This document shows, in pieces, positions 9,419-17,478 of a stretch of DNA of 64,000 nucleotides (positions are counted from its first letter, which is position 1; the number at the start of each line of letters is the position of its first letter). The notes under the pieces were generated by a model, which was not told the DNA's origin, ran no database searches, and saw only the letters and a program-made list of their open reading frames with translations. Source of the stretch: Paenibacillus planticolens (GTDB taxonomy: Bacteria > Bacillota > Bacilli > Paenibacillales > NBRC-103111); assembly GCF_013141725.1 (NCBI RefSeq), contig NZ_WHNZ01000012.1, positions 310,001 through 374,000 on the forward strand, given 5' to 3'. The translations under genes were made by a program, and so were the position numbers.

Positions 9419-9441
9419 CAAAAAAGCAGGCACTGCCTGCT
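9419..9441 (-). terminator. Terminator upstream of cmk
   Basis: The minus strand reads AGCAGGCAGTGCCTGCT followed by six T, a perfect hairpin and T run. It would end transcripts coming from ypfA-ypfB before cmk. Confidence 0.75.
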
Positions 9442-9516
9442 AATCGATTCAAATTATACCACACTACCTAGGCATATGCAAAACTTGGACGCATAATAGA
9501 TTGCATCAAGACGTGC

Positions 9517-9741
9517 TTAATAGCGCTCCCCCTTCCCATTCTGAGGCGTCATGTAAGGCTTTCCTTCAAGCGGCTCCACACGCGTAAAATGCTTGCGAAT
9601 GTAGGGAATTTGGAGAAGCAGCTGCACGCAAATAAGCACAATAATACAGAAGAATGTAGTGCGAATTATCACCTTCTCAACCTTTGCGGAAAAGAGGATA
9701 AACAATTGCTCGTAGGACTTCGCTTCCCGATCGTTGGACAT
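9517..9741 (-). CDS. ypfB: YpfB-like small membrane protein (DUF5359)
   Basis: A 74-residue protein with a charged N-terminus, one membrane segment (about 25-43) and a basic tail. It starts with ATG eight bases after GCAGGTGA. It lies between ypfA and cmk exactly as ypfB does in B. subtilis, which is the main reason for the name. Function unknown. The tail is expected outside the membrane, or inside in the opposite orientation; the sequence does not decide. Confidence 0.65.
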   Translation of the reverse strand: MSNDREAKSYEQLFILFSAKVEKVIIRTTFFCIIVLICVQLLLQIPYIRKHFTRVEPLEGKPYMTPQNGKGERY

Positions 9742-9849
9742 GAGCGTTCACCTGCTCGAATAGGCATTTTGTCTGGTAGTATACCCATACGAGCGGACTC
9801 TCATGCTTACAAGCAGAGAGACTTTTGATTTCGTCAAAAGATCCCTATA

Positions 9850-10503
9850 TTATCTTTTCCGGAAATCCATTTGGCGTTCGAAACAAAAACGAATTAATTT
9901 CTGGCGCTCCCGATCGAGAATGTCAACAAATCTGAGCATAGCAAGCTGCTTGCCGGTTTCCAAATGCTTGACGCGCACTATCTCGCCGCTAAAAGAAATA
10001 TGCTCAATATTGCCATTCTTAAATGGAACCAGCAGCCAACAGGAAATAGCCATGTTCACGCCGAGCGGAATTTGCCCGTCATAAACAAAGGAAATCCCGC
10101 CGCCGCCGACATCGTCAGTTACGCCGATAAATTGAATCTGGTCCGACACTTTGACTGCGATTTCAAGTTCAGCCGGCACCCTCAGAAAACTTCTGCGCTG
10201 AACTTGCGTAATGGCTTCAGATTCAGGCTTGTGTAGCTCAATCAGGCGAATGACATCTTCACGATAGCCGGTGACAGACGTGGTGAAGTAATGCTTCACA
10301 CCACCTTGACCGACATAATAAGTGTTAAGCTCATCGCCGTAATACAACTTCTTAAGTCTGCCCGTCTGCTCATTCATCGGAATTTCAATCACAATGGAAA
10401 GATCCGTCACATCCGCAATTCTGGATCTGTACTCGATTTTGGATTCTTCATCATCGATACTGTTTACTTGTATATGTAAAATTTGGTTAACCTTGGGCAG
10501 CAA
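9850..10503 (-). CDS. ypfA: PilZ-domain flagellar brake protein (YpfA/MotI-like)
   Basis: A 217-residue protein with an N-terminal YcgR-type domain and a C-terminal PilZ domain. The c-di-GMP-binding RRSFLR motif is at about 109. The second motif, usually DxSxxG, reads DVGGGG, with Ser replaced by Gly. In B. subtilis MotI (YpfA) binds c-di-GMP and disengages the flagellar stator. The TTG at 10503 is chosen because CGGAGG sits 8 bases upstream; this gives the same length I recall for YpfA. A GTG ten codons earlier lacks a ribosome binding site. Confidence 0.85.
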   Translation of the reverse strand: MLPKVNQILHIQVNSIDDEESKIEYRSRIADVTDLSIVIEIPMNEQTGRLKKLYYGDELNTYYVGQGGVKHYFTTSVTGYREDVIRLIELHKPESEAITQVQRRSFLRVPAELEIAVKVSDQIQFIGVTDDVGGGGISFVYDGQIPLGVNMAISCWLLVPFKNGNIEHISFSGEIVRVKHLETGKQLAMLRFVDILDRERQKLIRFCFERQMDFRKR

Positions 10504-10562
10504 TTCCTGCACCTCCGAAACATAATATGACACAATTATACCACGCCCCTCTCATTTGAATA

Positions 10563-10599
10563 GCAAAAAAAAGAAGCCGGCTCCAAACCCGCTTCTCTT
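10563..10599 (-). terminator. Terminator after ypeB
   Basis: Minus strand GAAGC...GGCTTC hairpin followed by eight T, immediately downstream of the ypeB stop codon. Confidence 0.75.
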
Positions 10600-10606
10600 C
10601 CTGGCT

Positions 10607-11980
10607 CTATTTTGCCGCTCCGGCGGCTGCTTCTGCTTGATCTGGGCGAATAGTCTCGATTTTCTCCTCGATGCCCAAATCGCTATTGACGTATACCCGG
10701 TACATCGTATTGTTCATTTTCCCGATAAATTCGTGGCAGAGAACCTCTTCATCCAGCTCATTTTTAATGATGGCCAACGTTTCGCCCGTTACTTTCATAT
10801 TCGGACTTAACTGCTTGCGTGCTTCAGCCGCAGTAATTTTGGGCTGTCCGATATTGCGCTGTACTTGGCCGTAAATATAATCGCCTGCTTGAAGCCCAAG
10901 CACTTCCAACGTGTCCAGAGCAACCTTAACGCTGATTTGTTGAGGATACACGATTACGTCCTTCTCGCGTTTAGCGAAAATGATATTTGCGATATTTTGA
11001 TACTGGTCATAACTTACGGCGCTCATGTCCTTATATTCATGTTGATCCAAAAACTCATTCGCGATATCCCGTGCTTGCCGGAGATCGAATTTCGACGTTT
11101 TGACATCCCGCGGTTTCATAAAATAAATCAATTGGCCGCCTTTTTTCGTATAGTCCATCTGCACCTGATCGGAGCCGCCTTTGCCGCCTGGAATGACAAC
11201 GCTATAGCTTTGATTTTCGGGCGCATTGCCGCCGTTTTCTACAACCTGCATATTCGAGGTATCGCTTTGTCCCAAAAATTGTGCGGCTTTTTGCTTAATT
11301 TGCTCAGCGGTCATGTCATTGTCTGACAACATGCTAATTTTATTTTTGGACAATGAACTCATGCTGCCCGGGCCCCAATTCAACTCTTCATAGGCGCCTA
11401 CTTTTTTGTCCACGGAGGAGAAGCCGTCGATAATGGCGTTGTCGTGATTTTCTTTTTCCGAAGCCAATGCCAGCTCAACGTCCATCCATCGCAAATTGTT
11501 CGTCATTACCTTGTCCTGAACACCCCTGATTTCCTTCGTAATCTCAGCGGAGTGATCGTAAAGCGCGCTTAGCGTTTTCATTTCGGTTTCCGTCAAAGGC
11601 TGCTTGGCCATGTCGCGAACGGACATCCGGTAAGAATAATTAGCCATATTCGCTAAAAAATCCCCTGTTTTATTAAATGGCAGCATCGTTAACGGAAGCT
11701 GTGTGATGTCGCTTTGCGCCTGACTGGTCAGCCGCCACACATTCACCAGCCCTTTCCGGTAAGAAGGTTCCGATACGCTGTTTACTGCAAGTGTGTTTCC
11801 AAGCTCCGTATGCAGCTTATCCATATGGAAAGAGAGATCGTGGAACGCCCGCTGGTATTGGTTCTCTGCTTTGATCAAAATCGTATTTTTCTCCTGATGC
11901 TCCAAATACCCCCAAACCGAGGCGCCGATCAAGGCAAGCAAAAGAAAAGGAAACATGACAATACTCAATCTTTTATACAC
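10607..11980 (-). CDS. ypeB: Spore germination protein YpeB
   Basis: A 457-residue protein with an N-terminal membrane anchor and a long extracytoplasmic part ending in PepSY-like repeats. In Bacillus YpeB is needed to localise and protect the cortex-lytic enzyme SleB in the spore inner membrane. Matching blocks include GYLEHQEKNT, WRLTSQAQSD and ELNWGPGSM. The GTG at 11980 is chosen because AAGGAG is seven bases upstream; an ATG two codons earlier is only one base from that site. No sleB gene is adjacent, unlike Bacillus, and the gene appears to be transcribed alone from a SigG-like promoter. Confidence 0.92.
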   Translation of the reverse strand: MYKRLSIVMFPFLLLALIGASVWGYLEHQEKNTILIKAENQYQRAFHDLSFHMDKLHTELGNTLAVNSVSEPSYRKGLVNVWRLTSQAQSDITQLPLTMLPFNKTGDFLANMANYSYRMSVRDMAKQPLTETEMKTLSALYDHSAEITKEIRGVQDKVMTNNLRWMDVELALASEKENHDNAIIDGFSSVDKKVGAYEELNWGPGSMSSLSKNKISMLSDNDMTAEQIKQKAAQFLGQSDTSNMQVVENGGNAPENQSYSVVIPGGKGGSDQVQMDYTKKGGQLIYFMKPRDVKTSKFDLRQARDIANEFLDQHEYKDMSAVSYDQYQNIANIIFAKREKDVIVYPQQISVKVALDTLEVLGLQAGDYIYGQVQRNIGQPKITAAEARKQLSPNMKVTGETLAIIKNELDEEVLCHEFIGKMNNTMYRVYVNSDLGIEEKIETIRPDQAEAAAGAAK

Positions 11981-12012
11981 GTGCATACTCCTTTCATTCC
12001 CTAACTTGCGCT

Positions 12013-12042
12013 TAGTTTCTGCTCGGAAAGACAGGTTTATAC
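12013..12042 (-). promoter_or_regulatory. Candidate SigG promoter for ypeB
   Basis: Minus strand GTATA (-35, perfect match to GHATR), 18-base spacer, then GAAACTA (-10, five of seven to CATACTA), about 30 bases before the ypeB start. Forespore expression is what is known for sleB-ypeB in B. subtilis. Found by eye only. Confidence 0.45.
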
Positions 12043-12054
12043 AAGATTGACAAC

Positions 12055-12088
12055 AAAAAGAGGCCTATTCTTAAAGAATGGCCCCTCA
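12055..12088 (-). terminator. Terminator after the zinc-ribbon gene
   Basis: Minus strand GAGGGGCC...GGCCTC hairpin (stem extended by ATTCTT/AAGAAT) followed by five T, one base after the stop codon of the small gene upstream of ypeB. Confidence 0.75.
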
Positions 12089-12244
12089 TTATTCATCGGT
12101 CTCTATTTCAAAATCATGCTCGTTACTGCAAATACATTGCCTAAATCCTGTTTCAATCTTGCCTTTTTCTTTTTTGCCTTTGAGCACGAACTTCTCTCCG
12201 CACTGCCGGCAGCGAATCTTCACTTTCACACGTGTTATGGACAT
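12089..12244 (-). CDS. Small zinc-ribbon-like protein, function unknown
   Basis: A 51-residue protein (MSITRVKVKIRC...) with a CRQC pair and a CIC pair 26 residues later, an arrangement that could bind one zinc ion. I chose the ATG at 12244 because GGGAGGGTG lies just upstream; a longer frame has no such signal. It follows prsW by 70 bases and ends at its own terminator. I do not recognise the family beyond the Cys pattern. It may be a nucleic-acid or protein-binding ribbon. Confidence 0.55.
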   Translation of the reverse strand: MSITRVKVKIRCRQCGEKFVLKGKKEKGKIETGFRQCICSNEHDFEIETDE

Positions 12245-12314
12245 GTACACCCTCCCGGTAGTTCCAAGCCTATCATGCCAGGAATCGCCATCTATACTGT
12301 CCAGTATTGCCAAA

Positions 12315-13010
12315 TTAACTCATTTTAATCTTCTCTTCTGCTGCCGCAACACGCAGCGGAGAATGCGCATTCGCGCGGTCAACCCGCCAAATCGTACGAA
12401 TCCAGAGAAATGTCATGACCGGTATCATGACCCATATCCAATTCGATTTAAATATAAGCAGGATGTAGTCGAACAGCCCATGCCAGAAAATCGGGAGCAG
12501 GAGCGAGAACCAGAGATACTTTTGCATTTTGTTTGGTACGAACTTGGCTTTTCCCAAATAATAACCCATCATGACGCCGAAGAGCGCATGCGCCGATACT
12601 GGCAGCAGAGCACGGATCATGAGGGCGGAGAAAGAACTTGCATGCAGGAAAGCGTAGATGATATTTTCTAATGTCGCGAAACCCAAGCTTACCGAAACCG
12701 CGTATACAATCCCGTCATATGGCTCATCAAAGGCTGGATGCCTTAATATTAAATGATACAGGACGAACCATTTCAGGAACTCCTCAATACCGCCTGACAG
12801 AAGAAAGGAGGTGATGAAAGTCCCCTCGCCCACCTCTTGAATTAAGGCGTTTTGAAGCACCATCGTGGGATATACGAGCAGCACACCGAACAAGAACATG
12901 CGGATAACCAAATGGATTGGTTCCGTTTCGTAGCGGTCCTTTAGATAAAAGTAGGCAAGCAGTGAGAGTCCTGGGGCTACGGCTGCAAGAACAATCGGCA
13001 ATATTTGCAA
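12315..13010 (-). CDS. prsW: PrsW family intramembrane glutamic protease
   Basis: A 231-residue polytopic membrane protein. PrsW in B. subtilis makes the site-1 cut in the anti-sigma factor RsiW. The active-site motifs are visible: EEFLKW (EExxK), HALFG and HGLFD, each inside hydrophobic stretches. The N-terminal APGLSLLAYFYLKDRYETEP block is typical. I chose a TTG at 13010 (GGGGGAG five bases upstream), because the Bacillus protein starts at the same point in the alignment; an ATG ten codons earlier is possible. No rsiW-like gene is present here, so its substrate is unknown. Confidence 0.85.
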   Translation of the reverse strand: MQILPIVLAAVAPGLSLLAYFYLKDRYETEPIHLVIRMFLFGVLLVYPTMVLQNALIQEVGEGTFITSFLLSGGIEEFLKWFVLYHLILRHPAFDEPYDGIVYAVSVSLGFATLENIIYAFLHASSFSALMIRALLPVSAHALFGVMMGYYLGKAKFVPNKMQKYLWFSLLLPIFWHGLFDYILLIFKSNWIWVMIPVMTFLWIRTIWRVDRANAHSPLRVAAAEEKIKMS

Positions 13011-13176
13011 ATGCGGCTCCCCCTTTTGGCGATAAATCATGAAATATCGTCAGATACTTTCATGTCATCTTACATTATAGACATTTTCAAACGACTTATC
13101 TATGATTTATTCGGTGAACAGGTGCGATCATGATGGAAAACGAGTGTAATATTGCCTATTGTCCTTTTTGGACAAT

Positions 13177-13216
13177 AAAAAAAGCATCAACAAAAACGAA
13201 TGTTTTTGAAGATGCT
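13177..13216 (-). terminator. Terminator after mecA
   Basis: Minus strand AGCATC...GATGCT hairpin with an inner AAAAAC/GTTTTT stem, followed by seven T. A second small hairpin (ATTGTCC/GGACAAT) lies just beyond it at 13158-13176. Confidence 0.8.
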
Positions 13217-13253
13217 TGTTTCATTCAACAACAGAAAACTAAGAAGATGGCCT

Positions 13254-13859
13254 TTATTTAAAGTGCTGACATAGCACTTTTACCGCGTCGTCGGCAATAA
13301 TCGTCTTCCCATACTCCTCAAGCACCGCTTGTGTAACGGAAGCCGCTTCTCCGAATTCAGACAGAACCGCGATTAACGCTTGGTACTTCGTATCTTCAAG
13401 GTCAACAGGTTCAAGTTGCAAAATATATTTCCCTTTGTACGAATAAAGGGTGCCGCCTTCTATGAGAAGCGGATTAATTACTTTAGAGAGACGCAGCAGG
13501 TCTTCAAAATCACGGAACGCATAGGAGACTAAATCGCTTTGTTCAAGCGTTACTTCCATCTCGTAGACTTCTTCAGCTTCATGATCGTCATATGCGTCTG
13601 AATTCGCATACAAGTCAAGCTTTCCTCTGGTTACAATAACAACCATTCCTTGTGCCGGCAGCGCGAACACTTCGACAGCAAGAGGGCCGGACGGGTCAAA
13701 TCCGAGCTCTGAATATGCTTGATCCATCATTTCACTGAATAAATCGTGTACTTTGGGAATTTCTCTCCACATGTCGTCCTTTTGAATACCGCGTTCAGTT
13801 AAGTCATCGAATGTTAGGAAAATCCGTATCTTATCCTGACTTAAGCGTTCTATTTTCAT
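13254..13859 (-). CDS. mecA: Adaptor protein MecA
   Basis: A 201-residue adaptor that delivers substrates (in B. subtilis ComK and others) to the ClpC unfoldase. The N-terminal substrate-binding part begins MKIERLSQDKIRIFLTFDDL; an acidic linker (DAYDDHEAEEVYEME, about 88-102) joins it to the C-terminal ClpC-binding domain, with the VINPLLIEGGTLYSYKGKY block. B. subtilis has two paralogues, MecA and YpbH; length and genome position fit YpbH about equally well, so the exact orthologue is not settled. It starts at ATG after AAAGGAGG. Confidence 0.88.
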   Translation of the reverse strand: MKIERLSQDKIRIFLTFDDLTERGIQKDDMWREIPKVHDLFSEMMDQAYSELGFDPSGPLAVEVFALPAQGMVVIVTRGKLDLYANSDAYDDHEAEEVYEMEVTLEQSDLVSYAFRDFEDLLRLSKVINPLLIEGGTLYSYKGKYILQLEPVDLEDTKYQALIAVLSEFGEAASVTQAVLEEYGKTIIADDAVKVLCQHFK

Positions 13860-14052
13860 GATAGGATCCTCCTTTGAGCTTCCCTACCGGAAAGCTTGCA
13901 TCGAAAGCATGGTCATCTTATTAAAACAGAATATGATGAAAAAACAAAAATGTGAACCTTGAACAACGAATTGGACAAGTATTCTTTTACGTTTTCACCT
14001 ACCATGTTAACACTAATTGATTGCAATTGCACGCGCAAGTTATGTATAAATA

Positions 14053-14093
14053 GAAAAAGCACAGCCGGCCCCGTGGGTTTGCCTGACTGTGCC
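14053..14093 (-). terminator. Terminator in the mecA upstream gap
   Basis: Minus strand GCACAGTCAGGC pairs with GCCGGCTGTGC and is followed by five T. It ends the 14106-14438 gene. The remaining 13860-14052 interval is AT-rich and presumably holds the mecA promoter; I see no other feature there. Confidence 0.75.
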
Positions 14094-14105
14094 TGTAGCG
14101 AGCTT

Positions 14106-14438
14106 TTACTGAATTGACGATGTATTTTCCTTATTGGCTTCCAAAATCTCGCTAACGGTCACTCGCAAATGCGGATCTTCTTTGACGATTTTTTCCACTT
14201 GATTCAGTCCGCCGCCGGCGCTTGCGCCACTATTTGTGCTGCTACTAGAAAAGTTTCTAACGGTCTTGTCACTGGATGATTTGCTCGCGAAAGTATCCTT
14301 CGCTTTATCCATTACTTTCCCCATCGATTCACTAGACGAGCTGAAGGCGGAGAATAACATTGATTTGCTTTTGCGGTTTAAATAGATGACAGCTGCAGCT
14401 CCCGCAATGCCACCTAACAAAAATGTGCCTATTCTCAT
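14106..14438 (-). CDS. Hypothetical membrane-anchored Ser-rich protein
   Basis: A 110-residue protein with an N-terminal hydrophobic segment (MRIGTFLLGGIAGAAAVIYL), then basic residues and a long Ser-, Lys- and Asn-rich region (about 30-85), ending in a short acidic helix. The ATG at 14438 is chosen since GGAGGGA precedes it by five bases; an ATG five codons upstream overlaps that site. The layout resembles YtxH-type stress proteins, but I see no clear homology. Divergent from the downstream deacetylase gene. Confidence 0.55.
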   Translation of the reverse strand: MRIGTFLLGGIAGAAAVIYLNRKSKSMLFSAFSSSSESMGKVMDKAKDTFASKSSSDKTVRNFSSSSTNSGASAGGGLNQVEKIVKEDPHLRVTVSEILEANKENTSSIQ

Positions 14439-14601
14439 TGGGTCTCCCTCCATGTAAATTTAGTATGAATCCTTCATAGGTTGTGCGAGTTGCTTAGAGG
14501 GCATACGTTCATTCGGGAGGAAAACAAAGGAGATATGTTCTCGGTGAAATGTGGTACTATATGTAGAGAGCAAGAAGTTAAACTGTCCGAGGAGAACGAA
14601 C

Positions 14602-15453
14602 ATGACGAACAAAGCCAGTTTCCTGTTGATCAGCATGATGATATTTTTAGCGGCCTGCAGTCAGAGCCAATCGGCCAAAAGCCCTATTGCTACCGCAAGT
14701 GCAACACCGAATTCAGCCGAGGTGTCGACGCCGAGCCCTGCTCCTTCGGCAGCACCTACGCAAGCTCCTACGCCAGTTCCCACTCCTGAGCCGACAAAGC
14801 CGGCTGAGGTGAAGAAGGACTATCATATGAACAAAAATTATGATATCGTCCCGAATGACCCGAACGGAAACAAGAAAGTCGTTCTTCTAACTTTTGATGA
14901 CGGACCGAAAGAACAAGCAATGAATCAATCCTTAATCGATATTCTCAAAAAACATAACGCAAAAGCGATTTTCTTTATGAACGGCTATCGGATCAAACAT
15001 AAGCCTGAGCTCGTTAAACTCGTTCATGACAGCGGCAATATCATCGGCAACCATGCCTGGGACCACGATAATATGAAAGACATGACCAATGCCAAAATTG
15101 ATCAGCAAGTGGACGATGTCCAAAAAATCATTAAAGAATTAACCGGGCAAGCTCCGCAATTTTTCCGGCCGCCTTTTGGGTCGGGCAACGACTACTTGAA
15201 AGCCAAAGTGAAAGAGAACAAGATGCTCTATATGACATGGTCAAACGGTTCATTAGACTGGGAAATGACGAACCAAAAAAACGATTCCGGCAAAGTTATC
15301 GAAAATGTCATGAAGCAGCTGCACGGCGGCAGCAATATTCTTATGCATGAACTGCCTTGGACGGTCAAGGCATTAGACTCGCTGCTTACACAGCTTGAGG
15401 AAAAAGGATATTCTTTCGTCGATCCGAATGCGATCGAGCTTGAGATGAGATAA
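14602..15453 (+). CDS. Polysaccharide deacetylase lipoprotein (NodB fold)
   Basis: A 283-residue secreted lipoprotein: signal peptide with lipobox LAAC (Cys about 18), a Pro/Thr/Ala-rich linker (about 25-70), then a carbohydrate esterase family 4 domain. Motifs: TFDDGP (with the catalytic and metal Asp), HAWDH for metal binding, RPPFGSG, DW and a final LMHELPW His motif. It likely removes N-acetyl groups from peptidoglycan or another envelope glycan; the exact substrate cannot be told. Start chosen at ATG after GAGGAG. It is followed by a bidirectional terminator. Confidence 0.88.
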   Translation: MTNKASFLLISMMIFLAACSQSQSAKSPIATASATPNSAEVSTPSPAPSAAPTQAPTPVPTPEPTKPAEVKKDYHMNKNYDIVPNDPNGNKKVVLLTFDDGPKEQAMNQSLIDILKKHNAKAIFFMNGYRIKHKPELVKLVHDSGNIIGNHAWDHDNMKDMTNAKIDQQVDDVQKIIKELTGQAPQFFRPPFGSGNDYLKAKVKENKMLYMTWSNGSLDWEMTNQKNDSGKVIENVMKQLHGGSNILMHELPWTVKALDSLLTQLEEKGYSFVDPNAIELEMR

Positions 15454-15455
15454 CC

Positions 15456-15514
15456 AAAAAGAGCTTTGCGAGACCCCTCCTTATCCGGAAGGTCTTGCAA
15501 AGCTCTTACTTTTA
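15456..15514. terminator. Bidirectional terminator between deacetylase and CAP/stalk genes
   Basis: AAGAGCTTTGC(G)AGACC pairs with GGTCTTGCAAAGCTCTT, with an A run on the left and T-rich bases on the right. It serves the two convergent genes. Confidence 0.85.
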
Positions 15515-17170
15515 ATAACTGATATTTACCGTTCTTGTACTTTCCACGTAGCTTACTTTCGCGCCAAGCGTCTCAGACAACAAACGAACTGGAATCATCG
15601 TTGTCTCGTTAATCAGCTTTGCCGCCGCATCCGTTTGATACTCCACGCCATTCAAGCTGTAGGCATTACGGTTAGTGTAGAACATAACCGTCGCATCTTT
15701 CTTCTTATAAACCGCGGCCTTTTGTTTGTCGTCCCACTCCACGGTTGCTCCGAGAGCCGCGGCGAGATCTCTGATATAGAGGTACGAAGTTCCCTCTTGA
15801 ATATACGGTTTTTGTTTCATTGGATAAGGTAGAAGATCCAAAACATATTTATCTCCGTCTAAGCCAAATGAAACGAGATGATTTCGGTTTAGTCCGAAAT
15901 TGCTCATTTGCAGCGTGTAGGTTGCCGCATCTTGATGCAGCTTGAGTACGCCTAATCCAGCACGAGGCTCGGTGCGGAACGACCATTCCTTCGTATACGG
16001 CCTCTTAGTCCCATCCTCCATCGTTGCCGTTAGTTTGATTTTAGCTTTATACGTCGTGTCCAACTCTAATGGCTTCGCCGGCATAATAATAACTTCCGTG
16101 TCCAGGTGATCATCCTGCCCGGGCTCATTCTTCAACAAGCTCACTGGTTTTCCGAACTCGTCCTCTAATTTTGCCTCATCCAAGCTTACTTTCTTCACAC
16201 CCGGTCCATAAATGGAAGCCATAATCGGATAGCCGACAGGATATTCCGCTCCAGAGTGATTGCGAATCGGGTCAGGCGACTCATGCCCGTCAAAAACAGT
16301 AGGCACATATACATCGTTGCTTCCCGGGGAGACGACCAGTTCCGGCGCAATCCCGTCTGAGAACCCGAATTCAATGACATGATAAGGTCCTTCCCGGTAT
16401 ACACCTACTTCCACTAGTCCTGGCACCATGAAGGGCGCTCGATGATAAGGCGCGTCAAACAAACTGTCGATTGCTTCAACCAGCGTCGTTGGGTTGTAAG
16501 CCACATCCTCGGCAGTCGCCTTGACGTAACCTATATATTGCGCCCGTTCTTTTAAAGATTTGCCGATATAGCCGGGCAGCGAGGGATCTTCATCGTGCAA
16601 GGACACCGAAGTTTTAATCGGATCGATCTTGTTTTGCGACAAATATTGGGCATGCTTCTGAGCTGCTGTATTCAAGGCATCGCTAAACTTCACCTTCGGC
16701 AAACCCAGCTTTGCCCGGTAATCGTTGATCGCCTGCAAGCCTTCCTGCTGTTCTTTGGTTGTCTCCGACGACAGCGTTACGGCATTGTTGACAACTGTAA
16801 ATTTCCAAGTAATCTGAACAGGCTCATACCCGCTGAAACTAAACATTAAACGCGCTGAGTATGTCCCTGACGCCATGTCCGCTTGGGGCCGGTACACATA
16901 TTTAACAGAAACAGGATCGTAATTAGCTTTCACTTCCTGCTCATTGACATACAAATGATAGCTTTCCGGCGTCATGCCTTCGCTTAGCTCTAGATTTACC
17001 CCGATTTCCGGGCGTGAAAGTCCCACATTTCCTTGCGGATATGTCAAATAACCGTAAGACAACGCGTACGACGGCTTCGCCGACCAAATCACACTCGATA
17101 ACAAAACAAAAAGGATAGCGATTATTTTTAAAGCTGCAGCCCATTTCTTTGGTGATTGAATCACATTCAT
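15512..17170 (-). CDS. Secreted CAP-domain protein with C-terminal stalk (copper amine oxidase N-like) domain
   Basis: A 552-residue exported protein with a signal peptide (cleavage probably near residue 36). Order: N-terminal Ig-like region (about 40-130), a CAP/SCP domain (about 140-280; LQAINDYRAKLG, AQKHAQYLSQN, and a late HVIEFGFSDG), a second beta-sandwich-like region (about 290-410) with a TYKAKIKL pattern, and a C-terminal copper amine oxidase N-terminal-like domain (about 455-552; LYIRDLAAALGATVEWD and MIPVRLLSETLGAKV). Such stalk domains are common in Paenibacillus wall proteins. Function unknown; probably acts at the cell surface. Confidence 0.8.
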   Translation of the reverse strand: MNVIQSPKKWAAALKIIAILFVLLSSVIWSAKPSYALSYGYLTYPQGNVGLSRPEIGVNLELSEGMTPESYHLYVNEQEVKANYDPVSVKYVYRPQADMASGTYSARLMFSFSGYEPVQITWKFTVVNNAVTLSSETTKEQQEGLQAINDYRAKLGLPKVKFSDALNTAAQKHAQYLSQNKIDPIKTSVSLHDEDPSLPGYIGKSLKERAQYIGYVKATAEDVAYNPTTLVEAIDSLFDAPYHRAPFMVPGLVEVGVYREGPYHVIEFGFSDGIAPELVVSPGSNDVYVPTVFDGHESPDPIRNHSGAEYPVGYPIMASIYGPGVKKVSLDEAKLEDEFGKPVSLLKNEPGQDDHLDTEVIIMPAKPLELDTTYKAKIKLTATMEDGTKRPYTKEWSFRTEPRAGLGVLKLHQDAATYTLQMSNFGLNRNHLVSFGLDGDKYVLDLLPYPMKQKPYIQEGTSYLYIRDLAAALGATVEWDDKQKAAVYKKKDATVMFYTNRNAYSLNGVEYQTDAAAKLINETTMIPVRLLSETLGAKVSYVESTRTVNISY

Positions 17171-17201
17171 TGCGAAAAATCCTCCTATAACAAAGTGTCC
17201 A

Positions 17202-17237
17202 GAAAATAAAAGAAGCTATGAATCTATCATAGCTTCT
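17202..17237 (-). terminator. Terminator after the 17275-17478 gene
   Basis: Minus strand GAAGCTATG...CATAGCTTC hairpin followed by TTTTATTTTC. Confidence 0.75.
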
Positions 17238-17274
17238 CGAATTCGTTTATACAACTTTGCTCCATTGAGAGATT

Positions 17275-17478
17275 TTATGTGTAGTACTTGATCCCCCACA
17301 CCGTCAAACTAATGACAAGAATAATAAACAACCACAGCAATGTGACATAAAAGATATGGGTCCATTTTCCCCGTTCAGAGGGATGCACCTCGTTCCGCGG
17401 CGGTAAGTAGGTGTCATCTTCCTCCCTTTCAATTGGCTTTCGCTGTGAACGAGAAGGCAATTTCTCTCCTGCATTCAT
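17275..17478 (-). CDS. Hypothetical small single-pass membrane protein
   Basis: A 67-residue protein with a hydrophilic, charged N-terminal half (many Glu, Arg and Pro) and one C-terminal membrane segment (about 43-62), a tail-anchor layout. Its ATG overlaps the stop codon of the upstream CPBP protease gene (ATGA), so the two are almost certainly co-translated. A joint membrane function with the protease is inferred only from this coupling. No family recognised. Confidence 0.6.
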   Translation of the reverse strand: MNAGEKLPSRSQRKPIEREEDDTYLPPRNEVHPSERGKWTHIFYVTLLWLFIILVISLTVWGIKYYT

